A stretch of DNA of 64,000 nt from Gari tellinella. Its lineage: Eukaryota; Mollusca; Bivalvia; Cardiida; Psammobiidae. Shown piece by piece: positions 45,085 to 55,511 of this stretch. The position numbers and the translations under genes were made by a program. A model generated the notes under the pieces. The model searched no databases. It saw nothing but the letters and a program-made list of their open reading frames with translations, and was not told where the DNA came from. The stretch's first letter is position 1, and each line of letters begins with the position of its first letter. The DNA lies in assembly GCA_922989275.2 (NCBI GenBank), contig OV277858.1, forward strand, positions 97,016,794 to 97,080,793, read 5' to 3'.

Positions 45085-45250
45085 ACGCGGCGTCTTATCT
45101 GGATTAACAATGTTTGCAAATACCAGTGTGACGATGGGCAGAATTAGAGTTGATCTCAAAGACATGTTCAGTGAACATGAAATATACAAGCAATCAAAGT
45201 GGCACTCAATATATGGTAGAAGGTATATGCATTTGAGATTTAATCATTAA

Positions 45251-45451
45251 CCCATTTGAGCAGAGTGGATTATGCCATACTTATACATATTGGATTAGTC
45301 CATTTTTGATCTAAGGAGTTTCTGATCTAAATTTTCATTTTCGCTTTGCTTTTATATTTGAATTACTGTCAGCAAACAATATTGATTCTGATCAGACGCC
45401 ACATCATGCTGTTAGTCTATGAACATTGATAGAATGATAGGCACAAATTGG
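45251..45451. mobile_element. F7 MITE, hairpin arm deleted (unit 2)
   Basis: TTAA flanks; same arm loss as 29,973, so the loss predates the duplication. Confidence 0.7.
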
Positions 45452-45607
45452 TTAATATTTGCTTAACTCTTTTACCGCCATAGGACCAGACGCCGCGGAA
45501 CGCTCACCCTTAGCTATTTGATGTCCTCCTCTGTTCTAAAGAAAGCAAAAGGCATGAAATAGAGATAAATACGCTACAGTTAATCCAGGCATCTGTCTTT
45601 TAAATTA

Positions 45608-46905
45608 ATGCAAGGAATGCAGAAAGGACATGCAACATACAGACAGAACTTGCAAATGTGCTACATGAACAAGGCAATACTGTTTGTTTTAAATACAGAA
45701 GACATATTTGAAGTCACACAAGATTTTTTTCAGTTAGGGGATCACCAAGTTTCAGATGAGACGGTGAAGGAAAAACAAAGAAGGTGCCATGACACTAGCC
45801 GGATAATACCAGGATCCAATGTTATAAAGAATTTGAATTGAGTCTGAGACCGATCTCAAACATTTGTTTGGTCATACATGAGCGAAAGCTCAAATCTGAC
45901 CAATCGAATGTTTGAAAACGATCTCAGACATTTCGCTAAAATCTAACTAATCAAATGCTTGAGAACGGCCACAGACACAATTCAGTTTTTTTATAAACTT
46001 GAAGCCAGTGCTATCCAGACTATTTTAGACAAAGAGGTTTCCGATGTCCAGGTAGGAAGTCTCACAAAGAATGACTTCATACTCAGTCTTGTGAATCTAC
46101 AATACTCCCTCTGAACATAAACGCCAAATGTGAGACAAAGATTTATGTGTGTTGTTCGGAGGGATTTGCTAAAGGGAGGGAAAATATCTAAAGAGTTCTG
46201 AACAGGACTTGGCTTAGATTTGCAAGCAGCTTAAATCAAGATCAGACGCTGCGTAACGCGGCGTCTGATCTGGATAAAGTTGTTTTCTAATCGTCAATAT
46301 GTTTTTGTCAAATAACCAATATTTAACTTTGAGAAAAAAGCAGTAGACGACCATTTTAAACAAACGATACCAGCCATTGAATTCGGCTCTGATGACATCC
46401 ATGGAGATTTCAAGATTGAGGTCGGTGTGAAACTTAGTGGTAGTGATCATCGGCCAGCGTCAATCACTAAAATATGGGATGGTTTTAAAAATGAAAGCAT
46501 CTGATTTGACCATCATAGACTGAACTATGCGATTACATAAAAATGGAAGGCAACGACCTCAACTATTCTACAAACCGCACAAAAGTAAGGAAACACTACA
46601 AACACTATAGAAATGAGGAATTAGAGGAGCTATACATGTAAGAGTTGTATTCAGTGGTCATGCTGATATCTGGAACATCTCCATAGATGTTGACAAGACC
46701 ATGGAGAGGATTGTTAACAATGCGTCAAATAAAATGGTACCAGGAAACAAATGCCATATTTTGGCAAACGAACAAACTGGCGTCAGACAATTCCACTTAA
46801 CGGAGAACCCAAAACAATTATGTCTGAAATTTTAGGTCTTCTATAAATTGAACTTGAAGAATCCTAAGATACCAAATTTCTATTTTTCAAGTTCGATTAC
46901 ATAGA
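45608..46905 (+). pseudogene. decayed coding sequence, unit 2 copy
   Basis: Same pieces as 30,330-31,620 with the same F14 (about 45,829-45,990) and F4 (about 46,098-46,320) interruptions. Here the third piece reads longer (EFGSDDIHGDFKIEVGVKLS then GSDHRPASITKIWDGFKN) and the fourth includes DKTMERIVNNASNKMVPGN. The slightly longer open stretches make this the better copy for homology searching. Family unknown. Confidence 0.4.
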
Positions 46906-47065
46906 ACAGGTTGAAAGTAAAGCAGAATACACCTTCAGACATTCAGCCTGTTTTGATCTATCATATGCTAGATGAAAATCCGAAGATTTCGGAAAATTCC
47001 TGAGACTTTGCAATAACAGATGGTCCTTAAAGCCATCTAAATACATGTATAAAACAAGTAATGTA

Positions 47066-47502
47066 GAGTGGAGAAACTGTTATTCTTTCCCAATAAACGC
47101 GTTTACGCTAAAACTATTATTTCTATTGCAAACAGTTTGGAGCCAGATTTTACAGACGATTATTTCAAGGCGGACTTCATTTCGCCAGAATAAGGTTTCA
47201 AACACTATCGATATCACTAGTTTGCCCTGGGTGACACCTTTCTCATTTTTCATTTACAGTGGAGAATCTGTTATTCTTTCCCAATAAACGCGTTTACGCT
47301 GAAACTATTATTTGCAGTGCAAACATTTTGGAGCCAGATCAGACGCCGGGTTACCCGGCGTCTGATCAGGCTCCAAACTGTTTGCCACCAAGAAAAACAT
47401 GAATTATCAGAATTGTCCAAAAGTTGCACTTTTCTACGTTTTAGTGTTTCGCGTTTGCGTTTCGTTTCGTTTAAACGGGAAAGAATAACAGATTCTCCAC
47501 TG
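47066..47502 (-). mobile_element. chimeric F1 element carrying captured flank
   Basis: TA stands on both sides, and block b of unit 1 keeps the empty site (CAAGTAATGTAACACAACC at about 33,592). The 437-bp insert consists of an F1 terminus and half hairpin (47,066-47,148), about 108 bp that is the reverse complement of 29,612-29,720 (the right-hand neighbour of an F1 copy), and a complete F1 (47,257-47,502). The fragment joins the captured part at a shared GAT. Confidence 0.85.
47257..47502 (-). mobile_element. complete F1 inside the chimera
   Basis: 246 bp with TA at both ends. Long arm variant GCGTTTCGTTTCGTTTAAAC resembles the 2,403 copy. Confidence 0.88.
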
Positions 47503-47907
47503 TAACACAACCACGAAAACCTGTTTTGTTAATGGTGATATAGTATAATTCTTCAATGTCATAATGGGCAGAATATAACATTGAAAGGTAAAACATTGTT
47601 TTTTTCCAACGAATAACATCATCGAGAATATCAAAATGTAGAATTCAAGGATTTGTTTAGTTAAAAATATTAGTTATTCGTGAATATCTTTAGTAAATTC
47701 TCAGAAATTTCACATTTCGATAATTTCCTCGGGTTTCGCCTACAGGACGTGAACACGTGTCAAAATTATCTAAATCTGTAAAGTAAACCTTTGGAAAAAT
47801 CATCTTCAAATTTGAAAGAAATCATTATTTTTTTCAATTTTCAACCGATTCATCCTTTCAAACCGTTCATACCCATCTAGATTGCATAATCCATAAGAAC
47901 GATGGTA

Positions 47908-48179
47908 CAGTCGAAAAGACTGTTTCCCAAAATACGCGTTTATGCTTAATTATAACTTCCATCCAAACGGTTTGGAGTCAGATCAGTCACCGTGTTCCAC
48001 TACCCGGCGTCTGGTAAAGTTCAAATCTATTTGCCACTAGGTTCAAGATAATTGGTGAGACGTTTAATGTTTTATTGTTGTTTTTGTTTGGTTGTTGAAA
48101 ACTTTCATTTTCTACTCTTGATTCCATTGTGCTTGTGCTTCATTTCGTCTAAATGGGAAAGAAAAGCACTTCTCCACTG
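47908..48179. mobile_element. F1e MITE
   Basis: TA flanks, CAGTCGAAAAGACTG / CTTCTCCACTG ends, diverged hairpin (GGAGTCAGATCAGTCACC / CCCGGCGTCTGG). Full form of the deleted 32,178 copy. Confidence 0.65.
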
Positions 48180-48206
48180 TATCCAAGAAGTCCCTAACGG
48201 CACTAT

Positions 48207-48691
48207 TCTAGTGAAATGGAGATGTTATTCTTTCCCGTTTAACCCTTTCCCTTATAGAAGCGACTTTTAGCACATTCATTTTATTCATCCGCTGAAGAAA
48301 ATAGTTCCAATATATACCGTAATGAATATGTGTCATATTTGATAATTTCCTTATTCTAGCAGGTAATGGCTTAAAGCAGGCTGAAAGTAAAGCAGAATGC
48401 GCCTTAGGGCGCATTCTGCTTTACTTTCAACCTGCTTTAAGTAGTCACATATCTTCAATACTAGAAACAATACTATCAGGTAAAGGGTTAAACGCACGAA
48501 ACGTTTAAACGTAGAAAAGGAAAATTGTTCGACAATTTTGAATATTTTGTTTAATCTGAGTTGCAAACAGTTTTGAGCCTGGTCAGACGCCGGGTTACCC
48601 GGCGTTTGATATTGCTCCAAAAGTGTTTGTAATGGGAAATATAGTTTAAGCGTAAACGTGTTTATTGAGAAAGAGTAATGTGTTTCGCCTG
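48207..48691 (+). mobile_element. F1b MITE split by F3
   Basis: The left part 48,207-48,242 ends TTCCCGTTTAA. The right part resumes ACGCACGAAACG at 48,492 and runs through a hairpin with GCCGGGTTACCCGGC to TTTCGCCTG and TA. Joined, it reads as one diverged F1. Confidence 0.8.
48243..48487. mobile_element. F3 MITE nested in F1b at TTAA
   Basis: TTAA at 48,239-48,242 and 48,488-48,491; termini CCCTTTCCCTTATAG / CTATCAGGTAAAGGG. Perfect beta hairpin at 48,370-48,441 (tip GCGCCTTAGGGCGC). The host F1 consensus has GTTTAAACG at this point, so TTAA was duplicated. Confidence 0.9.
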
Positions 48692-49022
48692 TACTATTTA
48701 TTTATCAGTACAAACTGCTTACCATGTAATTTCTGAAGCATACTAATCAACACAAAATCTGATCTTAATGTTATAAACCTATTAACCTATTTTCTCCACT
48801 TTCGTAATTCCATCCGCGAATACAATAAAATAAGGTTTTATATTCATTAATAGATGAGATGATTGTGTCATGTTGTCAATAACGGGTCTTATAGGAATTG
48901 TAAATCAGACCGATAAAATCATGATGAATGTATAATGGTCGTGTTGATGAAAAAAGGAAGTGCTTCACTTTAACCATTTCATAACTAGATTTTAACCATC
49001 TGGTATACTGCTTATCATGCTA

Positions 49023-49268
49023 CAGTGGAGAATCTGTTATTCTTTCCCGTTAACACGCAAACGTACGCAAACGCAATACACTAAAACGTAGAAAAGAACA
49101 ACTTTTGGACAATTCTGATAATTCATGTTTATCTTGGTGGCAAACAGTTAGAAGCCTGATCAGACGCCGGGTTACCCGGCGTCTGATCTGGCTCCAAACT
49201 GTTTGCACTGCAAATAATAGTTTTAGCGTAAACGCGTTTATTGGGAAAGAATAACAGATTCTCCACTG
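49023..49268 (+). mobile_element. F1 MITE, full length
   Basis: 246 bp, TA flanks; left flank single copy, right flank (CATTTAAGCGCGGCC) shared with unit 1 at 33,960. Confidence 0.9.
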
Positions 49269-49285
49269 TACATTTAAGCGCGGCC

Positions 49286-49932
49286 TCTATACAATTTGCA
49301 AACCGTTTTGATCCTGATCAGACGCCTCGTGACGCGGCGTCTTAGCTGGATTCAAACGGTTTGTCAGTCATTCTAACTTTTCTTCAGTTTTAAATAGCTT
49401 GACTTTTTGTCGCAGACGATATAATTTAAAGCAGACAAATCAGTATGATATTAGGGCTAACTCGTTTACAGACAACAATGACGGCTTGAGCTAGATCTAC
49501 TAAGATTGTTGCCTTTAATTAAATTATACATTTTTGACTGGAAAGGAATATCTATACGAGTGCGAAAAAGTTTTGTCTGGATCCAAACTATTTGCACAAA
49601 AATGACTTTTGTCTCCTATGACGTTGAAAGGGGTTAACTTTTTTGTCCTGCCAATCGCCACAAGACTTGCATTTGAAAACGGTCTGGATCCTGAGCAGAT
49701 GCGAAAGGAACAAAACCTTGTTACAAGGTGGCAACTTTTAGGACAAGCTCTCGGGTTCGACCGCACTTTTGAAGGCTAAAGAAGAAGAATTTAAGACACT
49801 AGTCTTTGAGTTTCTCTTTCGAAAACTAAAAGTCAATAAGTCTCAAATTAGTCCTTTTTGCAGACGACAATTTTAAAGCAGACGATATTACGGCAGAGTA
49901 ATGGTTAAGGTCGTTGAGTGTGTTATATTAAG
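49286..49932. mobile_element. F2c, F2b and F2 cluster (unit 2)
   Basis: Counterparts of 33,975-34,828 without the F1 insertion. F2c hairpin at about 49,300-49,362, F2b with its uninterrupted right end ATGACGTTGAAAGGGG, then TTAA and F2 ending GGCAGAGTAATGG-TTAA. Confidence 0.6.
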
Positions 49933-50070
49933 ATTATTCCATATCTCAGCGTTAAAGAGTCTTCCTGTTCGTGACTACTTATACATTTGCTACATTAGCA
50001 TTTATGAGAATTTGTATTCACTGCACTCTACTTGAGTCGGTCTGCCTCTTTTTTAAATGAAAATGTCTTA

Positions 50071-50443
50071 CAGCGCTCTCTCCCTACAACGGCCCTCCAA
50101 ACAATGATTCCCTCCTTACAACGACGCTTGCAGTTGTTCCTCAAACAAGACAATTATGGCTAACCCTTTCACAGCTGCAATAATGTCTGCTTAAAATTGC
50201 CGTCTGCTGTACTTTCTCAAAGTTGCATATTAATGCACATTTTGTCAAAAGACATATAATAAAAAGTGACGAACAGCTTGAATCCAACAGACGCCGCGTA
50301 ACGTGGCGTCTTGATCTGGATTCAAATCGTTGGCAAAGGTAAGAACTCTGAGGTTGTTAATGTTCTCTCCCGATAACAAATTCTTCCACACACCACACAC
50401 ACTATGTTTTTCTCCCAGTTGGTGTTGTAGAGAGGGGGCACTG
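50071..50443. mobile_element. F4 MITE (unit 2)
   Basis: TA flanks, termini CAGCGCTCTCTCCC / AGAGAGGGGGCACTG, same hairpin as 34,995. Confidence 0.82.
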
Positions 50444-51716
50444 TATACTGATTGAAAAACAAGCCCAAATGATTTATTACCGAAGGAGTTTTCTAATCCT
50501 GGTTAAAGTCAACCCTGATTGGAGCCTGATAAGCTTACACGTTTAAATGGTCACTAATTGCTCAATAATCATTAGATGCTGTGATTATCTCAGTGATAAT
50601 CACAAACGAAATACTTACTTCTTTGTAATTTTACTTGAAAGTATAAGGTTCACACTCCCCTAAAATGGTAACCAATAATTCTCACATGTAATAAATTGTT
50701 CAAGGGTAAAATTATAGCATTAAATCACTCGAACAAAAATTAAGAACAAAGTTCGGAATGTCCGCCATTTTGTCTTATTCAACCAATATCACGACCTTCA
50801 CATTGAAATAAGCATAAAAGGAAGAAATTTTTAAAAATAAGATTATGTGTAAATTTTGTACAAAAGTAGTGTTATCATAATTTTAATGTTATATCATTAT
50901 AAAATTCAAGGTTATCACAATTCTTCTAAGTACTGAATCTGAAATAATAGGAATCACTAACGTAAAAATCACATTCACTACTGTGACCATGTTTCTTATC
51001 CTATAATTGGTTTCCAATTGACAACAGATGGGCTATAAGAGAGAGAAATTATTTATTATAATCACATATGATAGTTGCATACCAAAGTGCTTTGTTTCAA
51101 AGTTAATATACACAATCACCCGGCTCCACGGATCTATATCTCAACTTAGTAATAACACATACAAAAAACAGTAAATTTAGATAGAAAAAAATGTAAAAGG
51201 TTTGTTTAAAAAACAAAAGTTGCTCCACAAAACCCGCCCCTAGAAATATTGCATTTATACGAAATAAACGTCACTTTGTCAATAGAATTGAATGGGGCGA
51301 ATGTAAATAATAATTGTTGCCTTCCTGTTACACCGAGCTATTCCGCGTGTTTTTGTACGATAAAAAATTAGGCTCTGTATCTTACTCCCTATCTCGTACC
51401 GTTTGTATTTTACCCCGACCTCGTTTTGGTAATCGTGACGTCATGCATACGTACATATATATATATGGTATATACCGCACTATTCTTTGTTGCATGAAAT
51501 GATTCTTTGTCTGCTTAAACATCAAATGTTTTGTATATAAAATCACTATTTCGGTGTATTTCGGTTTGTCTATGGCGTCTTTAGTAGGTGTTAGGCTAAT
51601 ATTTGTTAACTTTTAACCTGAAAGGATGTTTCTAGTTTTGAAGACAGATTGCGATTAAAACAGATTGAAGGTAAACCAGAATATTCCAATACTTTAAGCC
51701 TGTTTACAGTTGAGAA
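50444..51716. other. unit sequence, partly F13-related
   Basis: Counterpart of 35,373-36,636. No gene seen. Confidence 0.4.
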
Positions 51717-51961
51717 AACGTTATTATTTCCCGTTTAAACGCAAACGCAACGCAAGGCAACTTAAACGCAGTGCTTAAAATGGGTAAAATGACACCTTTT
51801 TGACAATTTTGACTACTCATTTTAAACTGAGTGGCCAACAGTTTGGAGCCTGATCAGAGGCCGGGTTACCCGGCGTCTGATCTGGCTCCAAAATGTTTGC
51901 AATGGAAATAACAGTTTCAGCGTAAAAACGTTTATTGGGAAAGAAAAACGTTTCTCCAATG
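51717..51961 (+). mobile_element. F1b MITE (unit 2)
   Basis: TA flanks, left end CAGTTGAGAAAACGTTATTA, right end TTTCTCCAATG. More complete than its unit 1 partner. Confidence 0.8.
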
Positions 51962-52659
51962 TAAGTTCTAATCTGGAAAGGTTCCTGAACTGTCATTAAT
52001 ATTTCATGTTCTGTACTTCCTAGCTGGGGATTATTTTATTAGTTTATGGTTAATCAGAGCGTATTTATGGAGTAATTGACTGAAGTACGTGATAACACAG
52101 CAAGATACGGATTATGTGGGAATTGAATAGGGTTTCCCGTCATCGTAATGAGTTTTATTCATTCCTTATAATTAGTTACATGCTTTGTCATATCCAAGCT
52201 TTATTATACATGTATGATCATTCAAATCCAACATTATTTTTAAAACTAGTACAATATGATTCTTAACTCGGTCTTTACAAACAGTTTAGAGCCTAATTAG
52301 ACGCCGATGTAGTCGATACCTGATCAGTTTCCAAACTGTATGGTACATATATAGGGCTCCTGATGAAGAGGGAGTAAACTGAACAAATCCAACATTTTCT
52401 TACTCATTTTAACACCAAATCCTATTCTAATGAGTAGTTTCAAGCAGTAAAAAAACTTTTTGAAGCTCTGTATATAGCTAGCTTTTCCTCCGTAACAATT
52501 GTCACATTTTCAACTGAACAAAAACAGAGACAACAATGTTTATTTGTTTTCAATTCTCTTGTAAATCTTATGAGGCAGTCTCAACAGGGTCCAAATTGTC
52601 AAACACCCTGGATCCATTTGAAAAACAAAATGTTTTAGAAAACAAATCCAGTTTTAGTA

Positions 52660-53018
52660 CATTAAAAAAACAAAAAAAAACAAGTTAAAGTCTACTTTCA
52701 GTCCGAATGACCGCTCAGCCGACTATACATATACTCCCCTGATCATCGAGCCATCTTGCCTACAAATTGAGCACTGCTATCATATGGCGCAGTCAAATGC
52801 AGCCGCAGTACCGACCCAGACCCTTCACAGGTACCCAATTTAACCCCTGGGTGGAGAGGAGCAATTCGCGTACATGTATTGCTCAAGAACATTCCTGTAC
52901 ATCATCGGGGATTCAGAAAAAATCCCCTAGTCAGACCGCTGGTCCGGCGGGGGATCGAACTCACGACCCCTGGTACCGTAGTCCAAGGTGTTAACCATTG
53001 GGACACTACCGCCGGTAG
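52660..53018 (-). mobile_element. tRNA-derived SINE (unit 2 only)
   Basis: On the minus strand it starts GGCGGTAGTGTCCCAATGG (A box) and has GAGTTCGATCCCCCG (B box) near 52,950, then about 250 bp of body. It is absent from unit 1 at about 37,640. The plus-strand left edge is A-rich (AAAAAAACAAAAAAAAAC), so the element's tail is T-rich if this orientation holds. Confidence 0.65.
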
Positions 53019-53029
53019 AAGAAGACCAT

Positions 53030-53500
53030 AATTGTTGCAGACGTCAATATCTCGTTGCATTAAAAGAGCTACGCAGACGATACAATAGCAAGTGAAACAT
53101 AGTTTAGATTTAACTATTTTCCTGCCAAGTTTTATCGTCTGCTTTAACCATCTTACCGCCAAAATGCCGTCTGCATTGATAGCGTCGCTTGTTATATTAT
53201 TTAATGTCAGCTTTAAGGGCTGTTTTGACTGAAGAAATGTCGACCCGATTGCCAAACAGTTTTGATTCTGATCGGAAGGCGCGTTAAGCTCGAGTTTAGT
53301 TAGAGTTCAGCCGTTTTCATAATTCTCGATATGTCGCAATTAGATATCTCAAAGTCGCTAAATCGAAAATACCCGTATTTCAAAGTAAAAAACGTGGCTT
53401 GAAAACCGGATATGTTCGACTTATTCGAATCTAAGATAATGACATTCAACAGTAGAAATGCGGGTTAGTGCGACTCAAGCGTATTCGACATGTCCCAAAT
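53030..53500. mobile_element. F2b left part and F6 (unit 2)
   Basis: Counterparts of 37,735-38,110: TTATCGTCTGCTTTAACC modules, a cut hairpin (CTGATCGGAAGGCG), then the F6 ATACCCGTATTTCAAAGTAA segment. Confidence 0.5.
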
Positions 53501-53717
53501 TCGACGGTATTATTATCTTTCACAAATGTTTCAATTTTATTTTCCATTGTATTTTATATATTATTTATATAAACGTTGCAAGTGTTTCCGGTTTGTTTTG
53601 TCAGTTTGTTTTCCTCTCTCTCAGGGGGTCAAATTGTGTATACTTATGTATTAATGTCTGCTAGCTGCGAACAACTATTTCAAGCTGCGTCTTAAGAAAC
53701 CATATTCGTATGTTTTA

Positions 53718-53978
53718 CCCATTACGCCATAAATACGCACTTTTACGCCTATTATTTATTCCTCCTCTGAGGAAAATAGTTAATTTTATACAATCATGAT
53801 TATATAACATGCAAACTATTTTCTATATCCTAGCAGATCATTTCTTAATTTAAGCTTTAAGTTAAAGCAGGCTGAAAGTATAGCAGAATGTGCATTAAGG
53901 CACATTCTGCTTTACTTTTAATCTGTTTTTAATATTCACCTATATTATAGAATAAGAAACATGCTATGGAGTAAAGGA
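53718..53978. mobile_element. F3 MITE (unit 2)
   Basis: Left end CCCATTACGCCATA, right end TATGGAGTAAAGG followed by ATTAA; beta hairpin with AGCAGAATGTGCATTAAGGC tip. Confidence 0.78.
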
Positions 53979-54305
53979 TTAAGACTTCCATCACCAAATT
54001 CGTCGTTAGGTATTTATACCGCAATATTGTCGTCTGCTTCAATAGTGTTGTCTGCAGTATGGTTTCAAAGTTACATTTTGTCTGCTCGTGATCCAATCCA
54101 TAAGCAAATAATAAGAGCAGACTACGATAATCTACAAAGGCCATGCCTGTTGTCCTATCTAATGCATTGTAAGAATAAATAATATACATGTAGTTCAAAC
54201 CAAAGAGGTTCAGCATCGATGTGCGTACTATGTAAGTATCGTCTGCAACATTTACCGTCTGTAAGAAATCTCAGAATGGATTAATGTGCATTTTCTTAAC
54301 ACATT

Positions 54306-54450
54306 CAACCCTAGCGACGAGTTTACTCGTCATTTACAACCAGTATACATGTGAGGATAATACTTGTCCTATACAGACAGTGTATACCCTGATCAGAGGG
54401 TTCCTTAAGAAGCCCTCTGATCAGGATCTACACTGTTTGTCATTTTGAAC
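54306..54450. mobile_element. F8 MITE-like repeat
   Basis: CAACCCTAGCGACGAGTTTA, then the hairpin ACCCTGATCAGAGGGTTCCT / AGCCCTCTGATCAGGATC and CACTGTTTG. The best F8 copy in the window. Confidence 0.65.
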
Positions 54451-54554
54451 TGTAATGTAAAACACTTCCTTTTATAGTAAAACATGGACCAGACGTATTT
54501 TAAAATTGGAATTGTCCATTAAAAGTTTCAGCGGTGAATTAGCAGAGTATCCAA

Positions 54555-55154
54555 CAGTTTGGGTCCAGATGAGGCGCCGAGTTATTCAGCGTTTCATCCG
54601 AACCCAAACAGCTTGCAATAAATCTCACAAAGTCATTCCCGTAGTAATCAGAAGGTTAAATAATCTTAAATTAACCATTTTGTTACTCAATGAAGATGAC
54701 AATATCTCAAACACAGTGATGTTAATGTTTCTCAATAAACTCGTTTACATTAAAACTCTTATTTCAATTGCAGACTGTTAGAAGCTAGATCAGACATCGG
54801 GTACCTGGCGTCTGATCGGGCTTAAAACTGTTTCACATTCAGACTAATTAAATCGTTAGTTGTGTCAAATAGTTTAAATTTTCTACATCTTACTCCTATG
54901 TGTTTGCATTTCATTGCTTTAAACGGGAAAAAATACCGTATTCTCCACTCTTTCAACGAATGATTTACAATTTAGAGGACGGTATTTTTTCACCTCTAAA
55001 AGCAAATTAAACGCAAACGTACTGCAGTAAAATGTAGAAAATGTCCTAAATTTTAATTCGAAAGGGAAACTGTTTGGTGCCTGATCAGACGCCGCGTTAT
55101 TCGGCGTCTGATCTTAGTCCAAATTGTTTGCAATGGAAAACTTGTTTTAACATA
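54555..55154. mobile_element. alpha variant, F1c and F1d (unit 2)
   Basis: 54,555-54,615 is the GATGAGGCGCC hairpin. 54,714-54,945 is F1c with its own hairpin (GATCAGACATCGGGTACCTG). 54,970-55,154 is F1d. None has the F1 or LINE insertions present in unit 1. Confidence 0.6.
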
Positions 55155-55511
55155 CAGTACTCCCTCTCTACAACGGCCTCCGAACAACGGTTCCCTACTT
55201 ACAACGACTATCTCTGTTATTCCCTTAACAATGTAATAATGTCTAAACGTTTCACGGCTGCAATATAGTGAACTTAAAATTGCCGTCTGCTGTTTTTCTT
55301 AAATTAACTTATTATACATTTTGACAGAAAAAACCAAAATGACGAGTGGCAAACAGCTTGAATCCAAATCAGACGCCGCGTAACGCGGCGTCTGATCTTA
55401 ATTTAAGCTGTTTGCAAATGTAAGCCAATTTCCTTCCCTACAACGATTCCCTCCGAACAACGCACATAGTTGTTGTCTCCCATTTGGTGTCGTTGTAGAG
55501 AGGGAGCACTG
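55155..55511. mobile_element. F4 MITE, complete; spans the unit 2 end
   Basis: CAGTACTCCCTCTCTACAAC / GTTGTAGAGAGGGAGCACTG termini, left TA. Hairpin tip GACGCCGCGTAACGCGGCGT at about 55,371-55,394. The duplicated unit ends inside it at 55,192. Confidence 0.85.

Larger units (their letters stand above)
41141..55192 (+). repeat. Unit 2 of the large tandem duplication
   Basis: Direct second copy of 25,575-41,140. It lacks the F13 insertions, two F1 copies, the LINE 3' end and the block a/b interval of unit 1, and gains a LINE, a SINE and a chimeric F1. 41,141-42,639 has no gene. Confidence 0.85.

Noticed and set aside
25575..55192. Whole duplication as an assembly artefact of one sequence
   Set aside because: The units differ by many substitutions and by at least ten independent insertions or deletions with proper target duplications. 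A haplotype mis-join remains possible and is stated under findings.
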